From the NCBI GenBank assembly GCA_003508835.1, contig PUFA01000006.1, forward strand, positions 9,362,001 to 9,426,000: a stretch of 64,000 nucleotides of DNA, given 5' to 3'. The notes under the pieces were generated by a model. That model had not been told where the DNA came from and did not search any database. It saw only the letters and a program-made list of their open reading frames with translations. This document shows, in pieces, positions 1-10,769 of this stretch; position 1 is the first letter of the stretch, and the number at the start of each line of letters is the position of its first letter. Made by a program: the position numbers and the translations under genes. This stretch comes from Eonycteris spelaea. Taxonomy: Eukaryota; Chordata; Mammalia; Chiroptera; Pteropodidae.

Positions 1-2550
1 GCAGTGACTACTTGTCAGGCTCCTCCCATACCACACCTGAGGGCTCTTGTTCCTTCTCCCTTTCTGAGGACCCAGGATGAGTCTGTGCTTGGCAACTGTG
101 GCTGGCACCGGCCAGGGCCCAGCGAGGCCAGTTGCGCGTAGACCCTGCGTGCCACGTGGGTCCTTCAGGGAGGCACTGGCCTGGTGCTCAGCTCGGCAGG
201 ATGGGGTCTGTGCCTCCGCCTGACCTCAGGCCTCTTCGAACTTCTCTTTCGGTGGAGCTGCAGCCTCTGGATAACCTGCAGGCTTGGGGCCGGTGCTATC
301 TATGCATTCTGAGGGGAGGAGAGAGGGGGACACACCCTCAGGCTGCCTGTAGGTTTAGTCTTTGGAGGTGATATGATTCCTCAGAGTTTCTCTGAGCCCA
401 AGAGGTTTTCTGCCTCAGTCTCTTCATACTAAGTCTTAAAGAGGAGGCTCAGAAGCTTCCAGAGCGAGGTTGGGTGGGCCAGGCATGGGTCTGTTGCCTG
501 AGCTTTGTTTACTGCCTCTGAGCAATCAACACTGAGTGTAGAGCAGAGGATTTCTCAAACCAGTTTGAACTGAGCTTAGCGTCCAAAGGGAACGTGGGAT
601 GTAGGTTGCCCATGGCACTGGTGTGGAGCAGAAGGGGACACGGGAGCGGCTGAGGCCGACTGCTGAGAAGGTGGAGGGAGATGCCACTTCCCCAGAGGGA
701 AGAGCCTATAAAGGCAGCCAAAGGCACATTGAGGTCAGAGCCGGCTGGGGCCCAGCGAGGAGAGCCCAGGAGCCAGGAGGCACAGGAGGTGGGTGGAGTG
801 GCGGGTGTGGGCAGTGTCCCGGCTGTGCAGGGCCTCTTCGAAAGCTAGAGATGTCCGGCCCTGCAACAGCGCCACTCTCCCAAGCAGCTTCTCCCAGCTC
901 CTTCCCTTTGTTACCAAGGCCAATCGGTTTCCAGTGTCTACTCCTTGGATGACTGACCCATTGGGACCCTCAACCTTTAATCCTCTGCTGTCCCTGCTCT
1001 AAACGGTCTGTCCTGGATGGGTTCCACAAGTCAATTCTCTGCCCACCCCCCATGCGGTGCATCCTGCAGCATTGTGTTCTGAGTCCAGCACACCTTAGCC
1101 CTCTGCTTATCGGCTACCTGGTCAATGCCTTGCCTTAATCCTGAAAGTGGCCATCCCAAGACACCTGGGTCCATCACAAGATGACCTGGCCAGTACCCCA
1201 CTGAGATCACTTTGAGCATCAAGAATGGACTTGTCTCACATCCTGCCATCCTTCCTGCTGGTTACCTGCGCCTGTGGCCACTCCTCCCCCTGTTTCCCAG
1301 GACCCAAGGAAGAGGCGGGGTCCCTCCTACAGTTCCCAGAGCTCAGGGTCCTGCGCTCCTCTCTCTTACCTCTGGAGTTCAGCTCTTCCCTCCATTCTCT
1401 CCCTTGTAATTTTTCTTTCTACCAACTTTTAAATTTAAAATGTGTTCCGAATAAAACAGGGGCTCCCTTTGGGCCCTGAACCCCTCTGGCTACTGTCCTG
1501 TCCTTCTTCCATTTAAAGCTAAGCTGCTCCAATGCCTCATACTCAGTCTTCGGTTCTTCCCAGTCACCCACGTGGGGCCTGCGTCTTAGGGGACACGAGC
1601 AGCCTTTGTCGTGAGGCTCAGGGGACCTGGTGGCTGCTCCTGTTTCTCACTCCGTGTTCTCTGTCTCTGTCACTTCTGTCCCTTAGTTACTTTTCTCTCC
1701 TCTCCTGTCTCCCTCTTCTTTCCTGCAGTCTCTGGCCACGCCTGCCTTTGTGTCTCTCTTTCTAACTGCCCACCTCTCTTCTGCCTGTTTTTAGTTGGAG
1801 CGGTTTTCTCTGTAATTTTCTGTCTTTCCTTGGGGTGCCTGGCCCTGGATGATGTGACTAATGGGATCCCAGTGAGTCCTGGAGATGCTCCCTTGAGAAC
1901 CCATCCACGGGCCTGGACAAGAGCAGCACTGGTCTACGGTTCTGAAGCTGGCAAGGCGGCCTTATCTAAGGAAATGCCTTTGGGCTGCAGTGGGGCTGGG
2001 ATCGTCTATCTCTGTGTGGATCTGTGGAGGTGTGCGAAGGAAGGGGCCTGGAGTGCCTCCAGTTAGTGTAATTACATTCTTCCTGCTGACAGTTCCCACC
2101 ATGGTCTCTATTGGATGTGACATTCTTATTAAATAACTTTACCGGTAACTAGTAATAATAACACGGTCCTTACTTCCTGACCTAAATTGCTCGATGCTAT
2201 TTTGGTGAGCAGCAGTGGTGCTGCAGGGCTTCCGCAGAATGGCCTGCCAGATCACTACCAACATACACACACCCCCACGCACACACACACACACACGTGC
2301 ACGGCAGGGGCTGTTAGGTAGTGTGCACTCACCGTCTATGTACAACTTACGTGCATGTGTCTGGGAGCACACAGGAGGGCAGCACCCACTCTCCAACCTT
2401 GAGAGTCCCGGGCACCTGATGACCCAGCATCCCTGGCAGGAATTACTCGTCAACCAGCCTGGTTGTCTCACAGAATGGAGATTTGACTTCCAAAGATCTC
2501 TTGATTCCATGGGCCTTTCTCGCCCCTGCTCCAGCCTCTGCGTTTATATC
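1..2550. other. Intronic sequence without recognised gene or dispersed repeat
   Basis: Many short ORFs occur on both strands, none with recognisable protein character. Base composition is moderate to GC-rich, with pyrimidine-rich patches near 1640-1800. I see no clear SINE, LINE or LTR copy apart from the small CA repeat listed separately. Confidence 0.5.
2263..2297 (+). repeat. (CA)n microsatellite
   Basis: An imperfect AC-dinucleotide run, interrupted once by a short cytosine-rich stretch. Confidence 0.9.
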
Positions 2551-2870
2551 TGCCTTCCCTGTCTCTGGAGTTTCCTTCCATTCCTTTCCCATCAGGTGAA
2601 ACGGATTCATCCTTCAAGGCCCATTGCAGACGTTACCTCTTCCAAAATGCTGTCTCTGGTCTGCCGTAGTGGGGTGAGCCACTCCCTGAGTTCTTCTCCT
2701 GCTTTATTCTTCCTGCTCTGGCGCTCTATTTTGTTTTGTTAGCTGGATATAGGATTGTCTTTGACCAACAGACCATAATTTCCTTAAAGGTAGGGACCGT
2801 GTCATAACTGTTTCTGACGGTGCACTTACCCACGCCCATCCTAAGACTCGCTGTGGGCTTGCTGAATGGG
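2550..2870 (+). mobile_element. L2 LINE fragment, sense orientation
   Basis: The text follows the 3' part of L2: a 'cagacgttacctcttccaaaatg'-type stretch (2626-2648), then, about 120 bases on, the 'aatttccttaaaggtaggga' motif and the terminal 'gtgggcttgctgaatgg' tail. It is old and diverged, so the edges are approximate. Confidence 0.7.
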
Positions 2871-3850
2871 AGTAAATGTAGTTTTATGGGGGCGGGTGTT
2901 GAGACTCAGTGGTGGTGGATTTCTCCACAAAGATGAAACCCTTGTGAGGCCTCTAGTCTGTCTTTGTTTTTATTTTCCATCTTGACAAAAAAAAAAAAAT
3001 GTGAGATGTTCACTCTCACAGAACAAATAGAACTGTGACTTTGGTTTCACAATTTACGTGGCTGATTTTGTCTGCTTTTGACAGTTCTGTCGTGTTCCCG
3101 ACAGTTACAATTTGGTTTCTCTCTGGGACCTCGGGATGATGAGTTGAGATGCCAACTTGCATTGATCCATTGGGTGAGCACACCGTCCCTTTTCTTTTCT
3201 CCTCTGCTGTGCTTATGAATTTGAAGTTTCGAGTAAGCCAGGGAGAGGACAGATTGCGAGAAAATAGGCACCATGAATGTGTGCAAGAGAGTATGTGCTG
3301 AGGGAGGGGTGTCCCTGGATCCTCTGACCCAGGTCACTACCCGAGGACATGAGCAGTGCCCACGTGGAGTTTCCCAGATCTCCTCCCCACGGCTCCTTAG
3401 TCTCCTAGAGGGCAAGTCTCAACTGACTCGCCTGTGTCCCTCCTCTCTCCCCTGTCCACCCACCAGCCTGCAGCATGGCTCCAAAAGTTGATGTGAACTC
3501 TTGAACAAATGGGTCACGGCTGATTTCTCTCTGGATCTGTAACAAGCAGCATAGGCCTGGCCCTCAAAAAGCATCAATACATGTGTGCTGTGTGCACAAT
3601 GAATGAACAAAATGGATGAATGAATGAATGAATGAGTGGTTCCATCTTCTGGAGCCTGGTTTTCTTCCCTGATCTGAGTGTGTAATTTTGAATTTGTCTT
3701 AGATTTGAATCTTCGATCCATGGCTCATTAGCTGAGTGATTTTAGAAGGTTATTTTGCCTTTGAGGAGCTGGTTTCCATCTGTAATATCAAGCACAGAAT
3801 CCAAGCCTGCTTGTGTTGTTGTCGGGGTGAAGTGTGTGGACCCACATGTA
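2871..3850. other. Intronic sequence, mostly unrecognised
   Basis: Holds a 13-base A run near 2987 and a short TGAA repeat. The rest looks like unique sequence. Confidence 0.45.
3600..3636 (+). repeat. (TGAA)n short tandem repeat
   Basis: Roughly five TGAA units in a row, after a degenerate start. Such repeats often lie at L2 3' ends, but no L2 body is clear next to this one. Confidence 0.8.
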
Positions 3851-4045
3851 GTGTAGTGTTCTGAACCCAAACTGCCTGGTTCACATCCTCACTCTGCTTT
3901 CTAGCTGTGTGACCTTGGGCAACGCACTTTGTCTCTGCGTCTCCGTCACTCTTCTGTACATGGGGTAATAGTGGTGCCTACCTGCTAGGGCTTAGGAGGA
4001 TTATATGAGACAAAGTATTTAAAGCAGAGCCTGGCATAAGCAAGT
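3851..4045 (+). mobile_element. MIR SINE, sense
   Basis: Core motifs are clear: 'ctagctgtgtgaccttgggc' followed by a degenerate 'tctccg...tctgtacatggggtaat' and 'ggcttaggaggattatatga', ending in 'gcctggcataa'. This is the canonical order of a MIR element. Confidence 0.9.
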
Positions 4046-4385
4046 CCCGGACATGTGTGACAAGGGTATCTTGGCAGAGTCACGATTGAGATTCAGATAT
4101 GAAAGAATTTAGGAATCAGGCTGTACTGGTCAGATGCTCCTTATCTTCACAGAACTTTTTGAGTGACTGCCCACACCTCTGGTTTGCATGGGGTTTAGGA
4201 GTTTCATGGTGACTAACTTGAATCCTGAGCACGGTGGGGTTTGGAAATCTGTCGACTTGTCTGATGGGTTGGGGTAGGGGGAGATCCATGAAAATTAGTT
4301 AGATGGGTGAGATAGCAACACCAGAGAAAAAATTCCGTGACCTGAAGGTCAAGAGAAGACGGGGGTTCTAGGTCAAGTCAAGCAA

Positions 4386-4452
4386 GTATGTCTCCAGACA
4401 CTGCCAAATGTCCCCTGGGGCAGGGGGAGATAAAACTCTGGCTGAGAACCAT
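4386..4452 (-). mobile_element. Partial MER20-type hAT element
   Basis: Contains 'tctccagacactgccaaatg' and ends 'gctgagaaccat', which is the reversed terminal part of the family seen more completely at 23646-23852. Confidence 0.7.
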
Positions 4453-4731
4453 CATCCACTAGACTGGAAGAGGATGACCAGTTAGAAAGAGAAGTGAGGA
4501 GTGGAAGTCAGGAGGTGGTAAATAGGAAGTTCTTCCAGCTGTCTAAGAGTTGTGATGCCCTTGCAGACCCCAGATCAAAGTGGGCCAGTGTCACCACATG
4601 GCTCTCAGTGGACCCTCAGCAGCAACAGTGAAGCTGTTGAGGGAGGTGAGCAGCTGGGTGACAAGGACTACAGGGCTCAAAGCACCGGCTCTGCTTTCAA
4701 GTGAGTAATGCTTTTGGAGAGCCCCTTGAAT

Positions 4732-4846
4732 GCTGGTTCTCAGCCTTGGCTGCACCATTCCAGGGCACTCTAATTGATCTGGTTTGGGAGGTTGCGCATT
4801 AAGATTTTACAAAGCTTCCCAGGTGCCACCGAGTTGAGAAATAGCC
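4732..4846 (+). mobile_element. Degenerate MER5-type hAT-Charlie element
   Basis: Begins 'tggttctcagccttggctgc' and ends 'cttcccaggtgccaccgagt tgagaa', matching the order and near-palindromic ends of MER5-type non-autonomous elements. Confidence 0.6.
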
Positions 4847-4864
4847 TCGGTAAATGAGGCTTTG

Positions 4865-4972
4865 CAACAGTATTACTTGGAAGCTTGTTAGAAATGCAGA
4901 TCCTCGGGCCCCACTCAGGCCTAGTGAATGCCCAGGTGATTCGTACTTACATGAAAGTTTGAGAAGCACTGA
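4865..4972 (+). mobile_element. MER5A-type hAT-Charlie element
   Basis: Carries 'aagcttgttagaaatgcaga', 'tcgggccccact', 'cccaggtgattcgta' and the terminal 'gtttgagaagcactg'. Together these are diagnostic of MER5A. Confidence 0.75.
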
Positions 4973-5319
4973 CTTAGGATATGAAAAATGGGAAGAACTG
5001 AGGACCTGTCAGTCTGACCCATGGAGTCTATTGATTCAGTTGCCTTAAGGAAAACCAGTTCGATCAAACTAGCAGAAGCTGTTGGGCATAGTCTCTATTC
5101 TTTTGCTGGACCAGAAGGGACCAGGGGCAGAGACCCTCTGGACTGGCCTTCCCCATCCCTCATACATGAGAGACCCTCATAAACCTCGTCAAAAGACATC
5201 TGCTCATCCTAGTCTGTTTTTCTTCTCTTTTCTCTCTTTATCAAGGAGATTGATGAATGCAGGACAGAAGCACCAGGCTTCAGACGCTCTGTCTCAGCTC
5301 TTTGCACCTCCACGTTCAT

Positions 5320-5580
5320 AAATTCATTCATTCATTCACAAGATATTTATTATGCGCCTACTATAAACCTCACATTGTTCTAGAATGAAGATTTGGTAAT
5401 AAACAAGGAAGAAATAATTAAAAAAAAAATCCCTTCCCAAAGAAAGTTTGCATTCTGGTTATTTGCAGACAATAAACATTATGTTGGGTGGGGATAAGTG
5501 CTCTGAAGAAAAATAAAGCTGGGATAGGGAGATTGGAAAGGCCTCTCTGAACCCATGGCAGGAGGGGACTGTTTCTTAAA
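5320..5580 (-). mobile_element. L2 LINE, antisense
   Basis: Starts with an ATTC repeat, then 'agatatttattatgcgccta', then the 'gtgctctgaagaaaaataaa' and 'aggcctctctgaacc' landmarks of reversed L2. Confidence 0.8.
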
Positions 5581-5959
5581 TCTAATTGGAAGGGGTGAAA
5601 TTAAAGTCACCAGTTGATTACTGCACTACTCATATGGCTTTCTGTATAAATTGTACCCAAACTCCTAAACCTCCACCTTTGTTCTTTATTGTGGTAAAAA
5701 ACATGCTATATAAAATTTACCATCTTAACCATTTTTAGGGGTCCAGCACAGTAGTGTTAACCATATGTACTTTGTTGTGCAACAGATCTCTAGAACATTT
5801 TCATCTTGCAAAACTGAGACTCTAAAGCCATCGAACAACAACTCCCCTTACAACCCCCTCCAGTCCCCGGCAACCACCATTCATTCTACTTTCTAAGAGT
5901 TTGACTACTTTAGATATCTCATATAGGTGAAATCATACCGTATTTGTCTTTTCATGACC

Positions 5960-8545
5960 AGCTTATTTCATTTAGCTTATGTCCTTAAGGTTCATCCGTG
6001 CCGTAGTATATTACAGGAGTTCTTTCCTTTTTAAGGCTGAATAATATTTTATTGTATGTATGTACTACATCTTATTTACCTATTCATTTTTAATGGACAT
6101 TGCTTCCACTTCTTGGCTATTGTGAATAACGCTGCAATGAACATAGGTGAGCAAGTATCTCTTCAAGATCCTGTTTTCAATTCTTCTGGATATATACCCC
6201 AAAGTGGGGTTGCTGGCTCATACAGTAATTCTATTTTTAATTGTTTGAGGAGCCTCAGACCATTTTCCATAGTGGCTGCTCCATTTTACATTCTCACCAA
6301 TAGTGCACAGAAATTCCAATTTCTCCGTATCCTCCGCAGGCCTTGTTAGCTTTTTTCCCCTAGTGGCTGTCCTAATGGATGGGAGGTGGTAGTTCATTGT
6401 GATTTGGGTTTGCATTTCTGTGATGCTTAATGATGTCAATCCTCTTTTCATATGTCCGTTGGCCATTTGCATATCTTCTTTGGAGAAATGATGATTCCAG
6501 TCTTTTGCCCATTTTAAGATCAGATTATTTGGTTTCTGGTTGCTGAGTTGTAGGAGTCCTTTACGAGGTATGGTTTGCAGATATTTTCTCTCATTCTGTA
6601 AGTTGCCTTTTTACTCTGTAGATTGTTTTCTTGGCTGTGCAGAAGTTTTTACCTTTGATGTAGTTCCATTGGGCTTTCTGCTTCCGTGGCCTGTGTCTTT
6701 GGTGTCACATCCAAAAAATCATTTCCAAATCCAAAGTTGTGAAGCTTTTCCTCTGTTTTCTTCTACATACTTTAGAGTTTCAGGTCTTATTTAGATCTTT
6801 TTCACGTTGAGTTAAATTTTATATATGGCGCGAGGTAAGGTTCAAGTTCATTTTTTTTTTTTTTGCATGTGGATATCCAGTTTCCTCAACACCTTTTGTT
6901 GAAGAGATTTTATTTTTCCATTATGTAGCCTTGGAATGCCTGTTAAAAACCGTTTGATCCTATATGTTAGGGTTTATTTCCAGGCCCTCTAGTCTCTTTC
7001 AGTGGTCTACATGTCTATCTTTATGCCAGTGTCATGCTGTTTTGATTACTGTAACATTGAAATATGTTTTGAAATAAGGAAATATGAGACTTCCAGTTTT
7101 GTTTCTATTTCTCAAGATATTTTTTGTCTATGGCGTCCTTTGAGATACCATAAGAGTTTTAGAATGGCTTTTCCTATTTTTGTAAAAACTACCATTGGGA
7201 TTTTGATAGGTATTGCATTGAATCTGTAGACCTCTTTGGGTAGTATGGATATTTTAACAGTATTAAGTCTTCTAATCCAGGAACATAGGATGTTTCTCCT
7301 TTATAATGTCTTCTTTAATTTATTTCAGCATTCTTTTTGTAGTTTTCAGTGTATAAGTCTTTGCCTCCTTGGTTACATGTATTCTTAAGTATTTTATTAT
7401 TTTTAATGCTATTATAAATGAGATTGTCAGTGTATAGAAACAACTGATTTTTGTGTTGATTTTTTTAGATATTAAAAACTTATTGTGCAACACAACTTCT
7501 ATGTTGATTTTGTATCCTGCAACTTTGCTGAATTTGTGTGTGTCTGTGTGTGTGAAGTCTTCAGGGTTTTGTACATAAATGATTGTGTCATTGTGACTAG
7601 AGATAATTTTGCTTCTTTCTTTTTAATTTACCTTTTATTTCGTATTTGTGCCTAATGGCTCTGGCTAGCACTTTTAGTACTTTGTTGAGTAGAAGTGGCA
7701 AGAGACGGTATCCTTGCCTTGTGTTTTTTTATCAAAGAGGAAAAGCTTTTAGTTTTCACATTTGGCTATGATGTTAGCTGTGGGCTTTTTATATATGGCT
7801 TTTATTAATTTCCTTTTTCGCCAGTTAAATGAATTTTTTTATGAAAGTTTATTGAATTTTGTCAAATGCTTTTTCTTCATAAATTGAAAAGATCATGTGT
7901 GTGTTTTTTTAATCTTCGTTTTGTTAATGTGGTGTATTATATTGATAATTTTGTATTTTGAACCATCCTTGTATTCCAGGAGTAAATCCCATTTGGTCGT
8001 GGTGTACAATACTTACAATGTTTTATTGAATTCAGTTTGCTAGTATTCTGTTGAGCACTTTTTGCATCAGTATAATCAGGGATACTGGTCTGTAGTTTTC
8101 TTGTAATATCTTTGCCTGATTCATTGTCAAATCAAAATTTAATGCTGGCCTCATAAAATGAGTTTGGAAGTGTTCCCTCTTCAGTTTTCTGGAAAAAGTT
8201 TTGAAGGATTGTTAATTATTATTTACATGTTTGGTAGAATTTTCTAGTGAAGCCATCTAGTCCTGGACTTTCTTTGTTGGGAGGTTTTTGATTACAAATT
8301 CAGTCTCCTTACTAGTTATACATCTCTAGGTTTCTTATTTATTAATGATTTAGTCTTGGTAGATTGTATGTTTCTAGACATTTTCCATTTCTTCTAGGTT
8401 ATCTAATTTGCTGGCACGTAATTCTTAACAATAGTCCCTTGTGATCTGCTTTATTTCTGTGGCATTAGTTGTAATACCTACTCTTTCATTTCTCATTTTT
8501 GTTATTTGAGCCTTCTTGTTTTTCCATAGTAATTCTAGCTAAAGT
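5960..8545 (-). pseudogene. L1 ORF2 (endonuclease/reverse transcriptase) remains
   Basis: Translation of the minus strand at 6218-6472 gives fragments such as [19 protein letters not shown] and [11 protein letters not shown]. These align with the C-terminal region of L1 ORF2p, where 'HMKR' and 'IREMQIK...MRYHL' are typical. Upstream text keeps the order of RT-domain coding sequence but with frameshifts and stops in all frames. Confidence 0.8.
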
Positions 8546-8592
8546 AAAATTTTACCTTAAATCTAAAATGAGTCTCATAGAAAATATATAGT

Positions 8593-8603
8593 TAGGTCTT
8601 GTT
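8593..8603. repeat. Target-site duplication of level 2, left copy
   Basis: TAGGTCTTGTT here matches TAGATCTTGTT at 14438-14448 with one mismatch, and the element text between them is continuous apart from nested insertions. Confidence 0.65.
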
Positions 8604-9113
8604 TTTAAATTATTATTATTTTTAATAATTTTAAAATTACAGTTGACATACAATATTCGTTTCAGATGTACAACACAGTGATTAGATATTTATATAACTT
8701 ATGAAATGATCACCCCAATAAATCTAGTAGTCATTTGACACCATACAGTTATAACAATATTATTGACTATATTTTCCTTATGCTATTTTTTACATCCCCA
8801 TGATTATTTTGTAACTACTGATTTATACTTCTTAATCCTTTCTCCTTATTCACTCATCTCCCAACTCCCCTCTTATCTGTCAACCTTCAAAATGTTCTCT
8901 GTATCTATAAGTTTGTTTCTGTTTTGTTTGTTCATTTGTTTTGTTTTTCACATTCTACATAAAAGTGAAATCATTTGGCATTTGTCTTTCTCTGCCTTAT
9001 TTACTCTACTCAGCACACCCTCTAGGTCCATCCATATTGTTGCAGATAGCATGATTTCATTCTTTTTTATGTCTGAGTAATATTCCATTGTATATTTGTA
9101 TCACCTCTTCTTT
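8604..9113 (-). mobile_element. Level 2: ORF2-deleted L1 derivative, 3' portion
   Basis: Starts with an A/T-rich tail (reverse poly-A), then a 3' UTR with 'gttgacatacaatattcg' and 'gtacaacacagtgattagat', a type I associate with bat L1. ORF2 C-terminal coding text follows from about 8960. It is interrupted at 9113 by level 3 and resumes at 11707. Confidence 0.8.
9098..9113. repeat. Target-site duplication of level 3, left copy
   Basis: GTATCACCTCTTCTTT matches GTACCACCTCTTCTTT at 11707-11722, 15 of 16 bases. Removing the intervening DNA restores continuous L1 ORF2 text. Confidence 0.9.
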
Positions 9114-9499
9114 TTTAAAATTTTAATTTTTAAACATTTATTTATTTTATTTAGTTTCAAGTATACAGTACATTGGTTTGACATCTATATAGTTCATAAA
9201 ATGATCCTCCCAATTGTTCCCTCCCTCTACTGACCCTCCACCTAGCCAACATATTAATACTAACTGCATTCCCTATGTTGTGCTCCCCATCCCCGTGACC
9301 ATCCGTCAGCTACTAATTTGTACTTCTTTAACATTCACCCCATTCTTCCATCCCCAACCCCTCTCTGTCACCAAATTGTTCACTATATTTGTGAGTCTGT
9401 TTTTATTAGTTTTTTTTCTTATTCTTAGATTCCGCATATAAGTGAAATCATATAGTATTTATCTTTTCTGTCTGACTTAAATACCTTCTAGGTCCATCG

Positions 9500-9715
9500 A
9501 AGCAATTTCTTTTTCCAACTCCTTCCTTTTAGTCTGTGTGTGTCTTTTAATCTGAAGAGAGTCTCTTGTAGGCAACATGTAGGGGTCTTGTTTTCTTTTC
9601 CATTTATTCACTGTTTTAGTTGGAACACTTAATTCTTTTCCATTTGAGGTATTTATTGATAGGAAGTAGTTGTTATCATTCTTTATTCCTGTTTTCGATA
9701 TATGTTTTTTTCTTT
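9500..9715 (-). pseudogene. Remnant of L1 ORF2 endonuclease N-terminus in level 3
   Basis: The minus strand carries the 'caagacccctacatgttgcc' and 'caagagactctcttcagatt' landmarks of the early ORF2 endonuclease region, about codons 40-70. It is joined near 9499 to ORF2 C-terminal text. No intact frame. Confidence 0.65.
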
Positions 9716-10496
9716 TTAAAGAAATCCCTCCAACATTTTCAGTAATATTGGCTTGGTGGTGATAAATTCCTTTAGTTTATTTTTGTCTGGGAAGCTCTTT
9801 ATCTGTTCTTCAACTCTAGATGATAATAGCTTTTCTGGATAAATTACTCTTGGTTGTAGATCCTGGGTCTTCATCCTGTCGAATATTTTGTGCCAAGCCC
9901 TTCTGTCCTGCATAGTTTCTTTGAGAAATCAGATGCCAGTCTTATGGGTGTTCCCTTGTAGGTAACAATCTGCTTTTCTCTTGCTGCATTTAATATTCTG
10001 TCTTTGTATTTAACCTTTGGCATTTTAATTATGATGTCTTGGTGTGGGCTCTTTGGATCCCTGGTTATTGGGATTCTCTGAGCTTCCTGGTTTTATGTCC
10101 ATTTCCTTCACCAGGTTAGGGAAGTTTTTCATCATTATTTCTTCAAACAGCTGTTCAACATCTTATTTTCCTTCAGGTACACCGATCAGATGGATATTTT
10201 GACCCTTAATGGTGTCCCATATGCTCCTTAAATTATTTTATAGTCTTGGCGTCTTTTCTCTTGCCATTCTAATTGAGTGTCCTTGGCTTTCCCATCCTCT
10301 AGATAAGTCATTTGATCCTTTTCTTTATTCACTTTGTTTATTTCTTTATTTATTTCATTTACTATTTTCTCATCTCAGATAATGTGTTCTTCATTTCAGA
10401 AGTGGTTCTCTTTTATACTTTCCATTTCATTTTTATGTTTTTGTTGAGTTCTCACTGAATTTATCTACACCTTCCAAAAGTTCATTGAACATCTTT

Positions 10497-10508
10497 TAAC
10501 CAGTGTTT
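10497..10508. repeat. Target-site duplication of level 4, left copy
   Basis: TAACCAGTGTTT matches TAACCAATGTTT at 10744-10755 (11 of 12). The undisturbed sister text in level 2 near 12939 reads 'ataaccaatgctttgaac', which confirms the empty-site sequence. Confidence 0.85.
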
Positions 10509-10743
10509 TTTTTTTAAACTTTTTAAAAATTAAGTTTGTTGGGGTAATATTGGTTAATACAATTATATAATTTTCAGGTGTACATGATAATTTGACATCT
10601 GTATATTCTATTGTGTGTTTACCACCCAAAGTCCAGTTTCCTTCTGCTACCATATATTTGATCCCCTTTACCTGCTTCACCCATCCTCTACCCCCATATT
10701 TGACTGCTTTATCGCAGGGAAGAGGGGTGAGGTAGGCGCGGTA
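10509..10743 (-). mobile_element. Level 4: 5'-truncated bat-type L1 3' end
   Basis: A poly-T start (reverse poly-A) leads into 'gtaatattggttaataca', 'caggtgtacatgataatt' and 'tgtgtttaccacccaaagt'. This 3' UTR type recurs at 48786 and 49471. Only about 220 bp inserted, inside the ORF1 region of level 3. Confidence 0.85.
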
Positions 10744-10755
10744 TAACCAATGTTT
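10744..10755. repeat. Target-site duplication of level 4, right copy
   Basis: Pairs with 10497-10508. Confidence 0.85.
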
Positions 10756-10769
10756 TGAACTCTGCATCT

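Larger units (their letters stand above)
5686..8603 (-). mobile_element. Level 1: ancient L1, antisense, 3' portion (3' UTR and most of ORF2)
   Basis: Read on the minus strand this is the 3' end of an old L1. The 3' UTR ends at about 5690 with 'ttgtggtaaaaaacatgcta'. ORF2 C-terminal coding text follows from about 5960, then the reverse-transcriptase region to about 8545. Near 8545 the text jumps from the region before the RT domain to the endonuclease N-terminus, so part of the endonuclease coding region is missing. The element is cut at 8603 by the level 2 insertion and resumes at 14438. Many stops and frameshifts mean it is dead. Confidence 0.85.
9716..10765 (-). pseudogene. L1-type ORF1 (RNA-binding protein) remains, level 3
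   Basis: The minus-strand frame at 9716-9913 encodes the C-terminal domain of L1 ORF1p: RRAWHKIFDRM, then LQPRVIYPEKL, then FPDKNKLKEFITTKPILLKM. The pattern W-H-I-F, LQPR-YP, F-DK-KL-EF-TTKP is diagnostic. Upstream, coiled-coil coding text is interrupted by the level 4 insert at 10509-10743. The N-terminal limit is approximate. The family's protein is a trimeric RNA chaperone; this copy is broken by frameshifts. Confidence 0.8.

Noticed and set aside
1611..2066. 151-codon leucine/serine/cysteine-rich ORF resembling a membrane protein
   Set aside because: The hydrophobicity comes from a CT-rich stretch. There is no splice or domain support.
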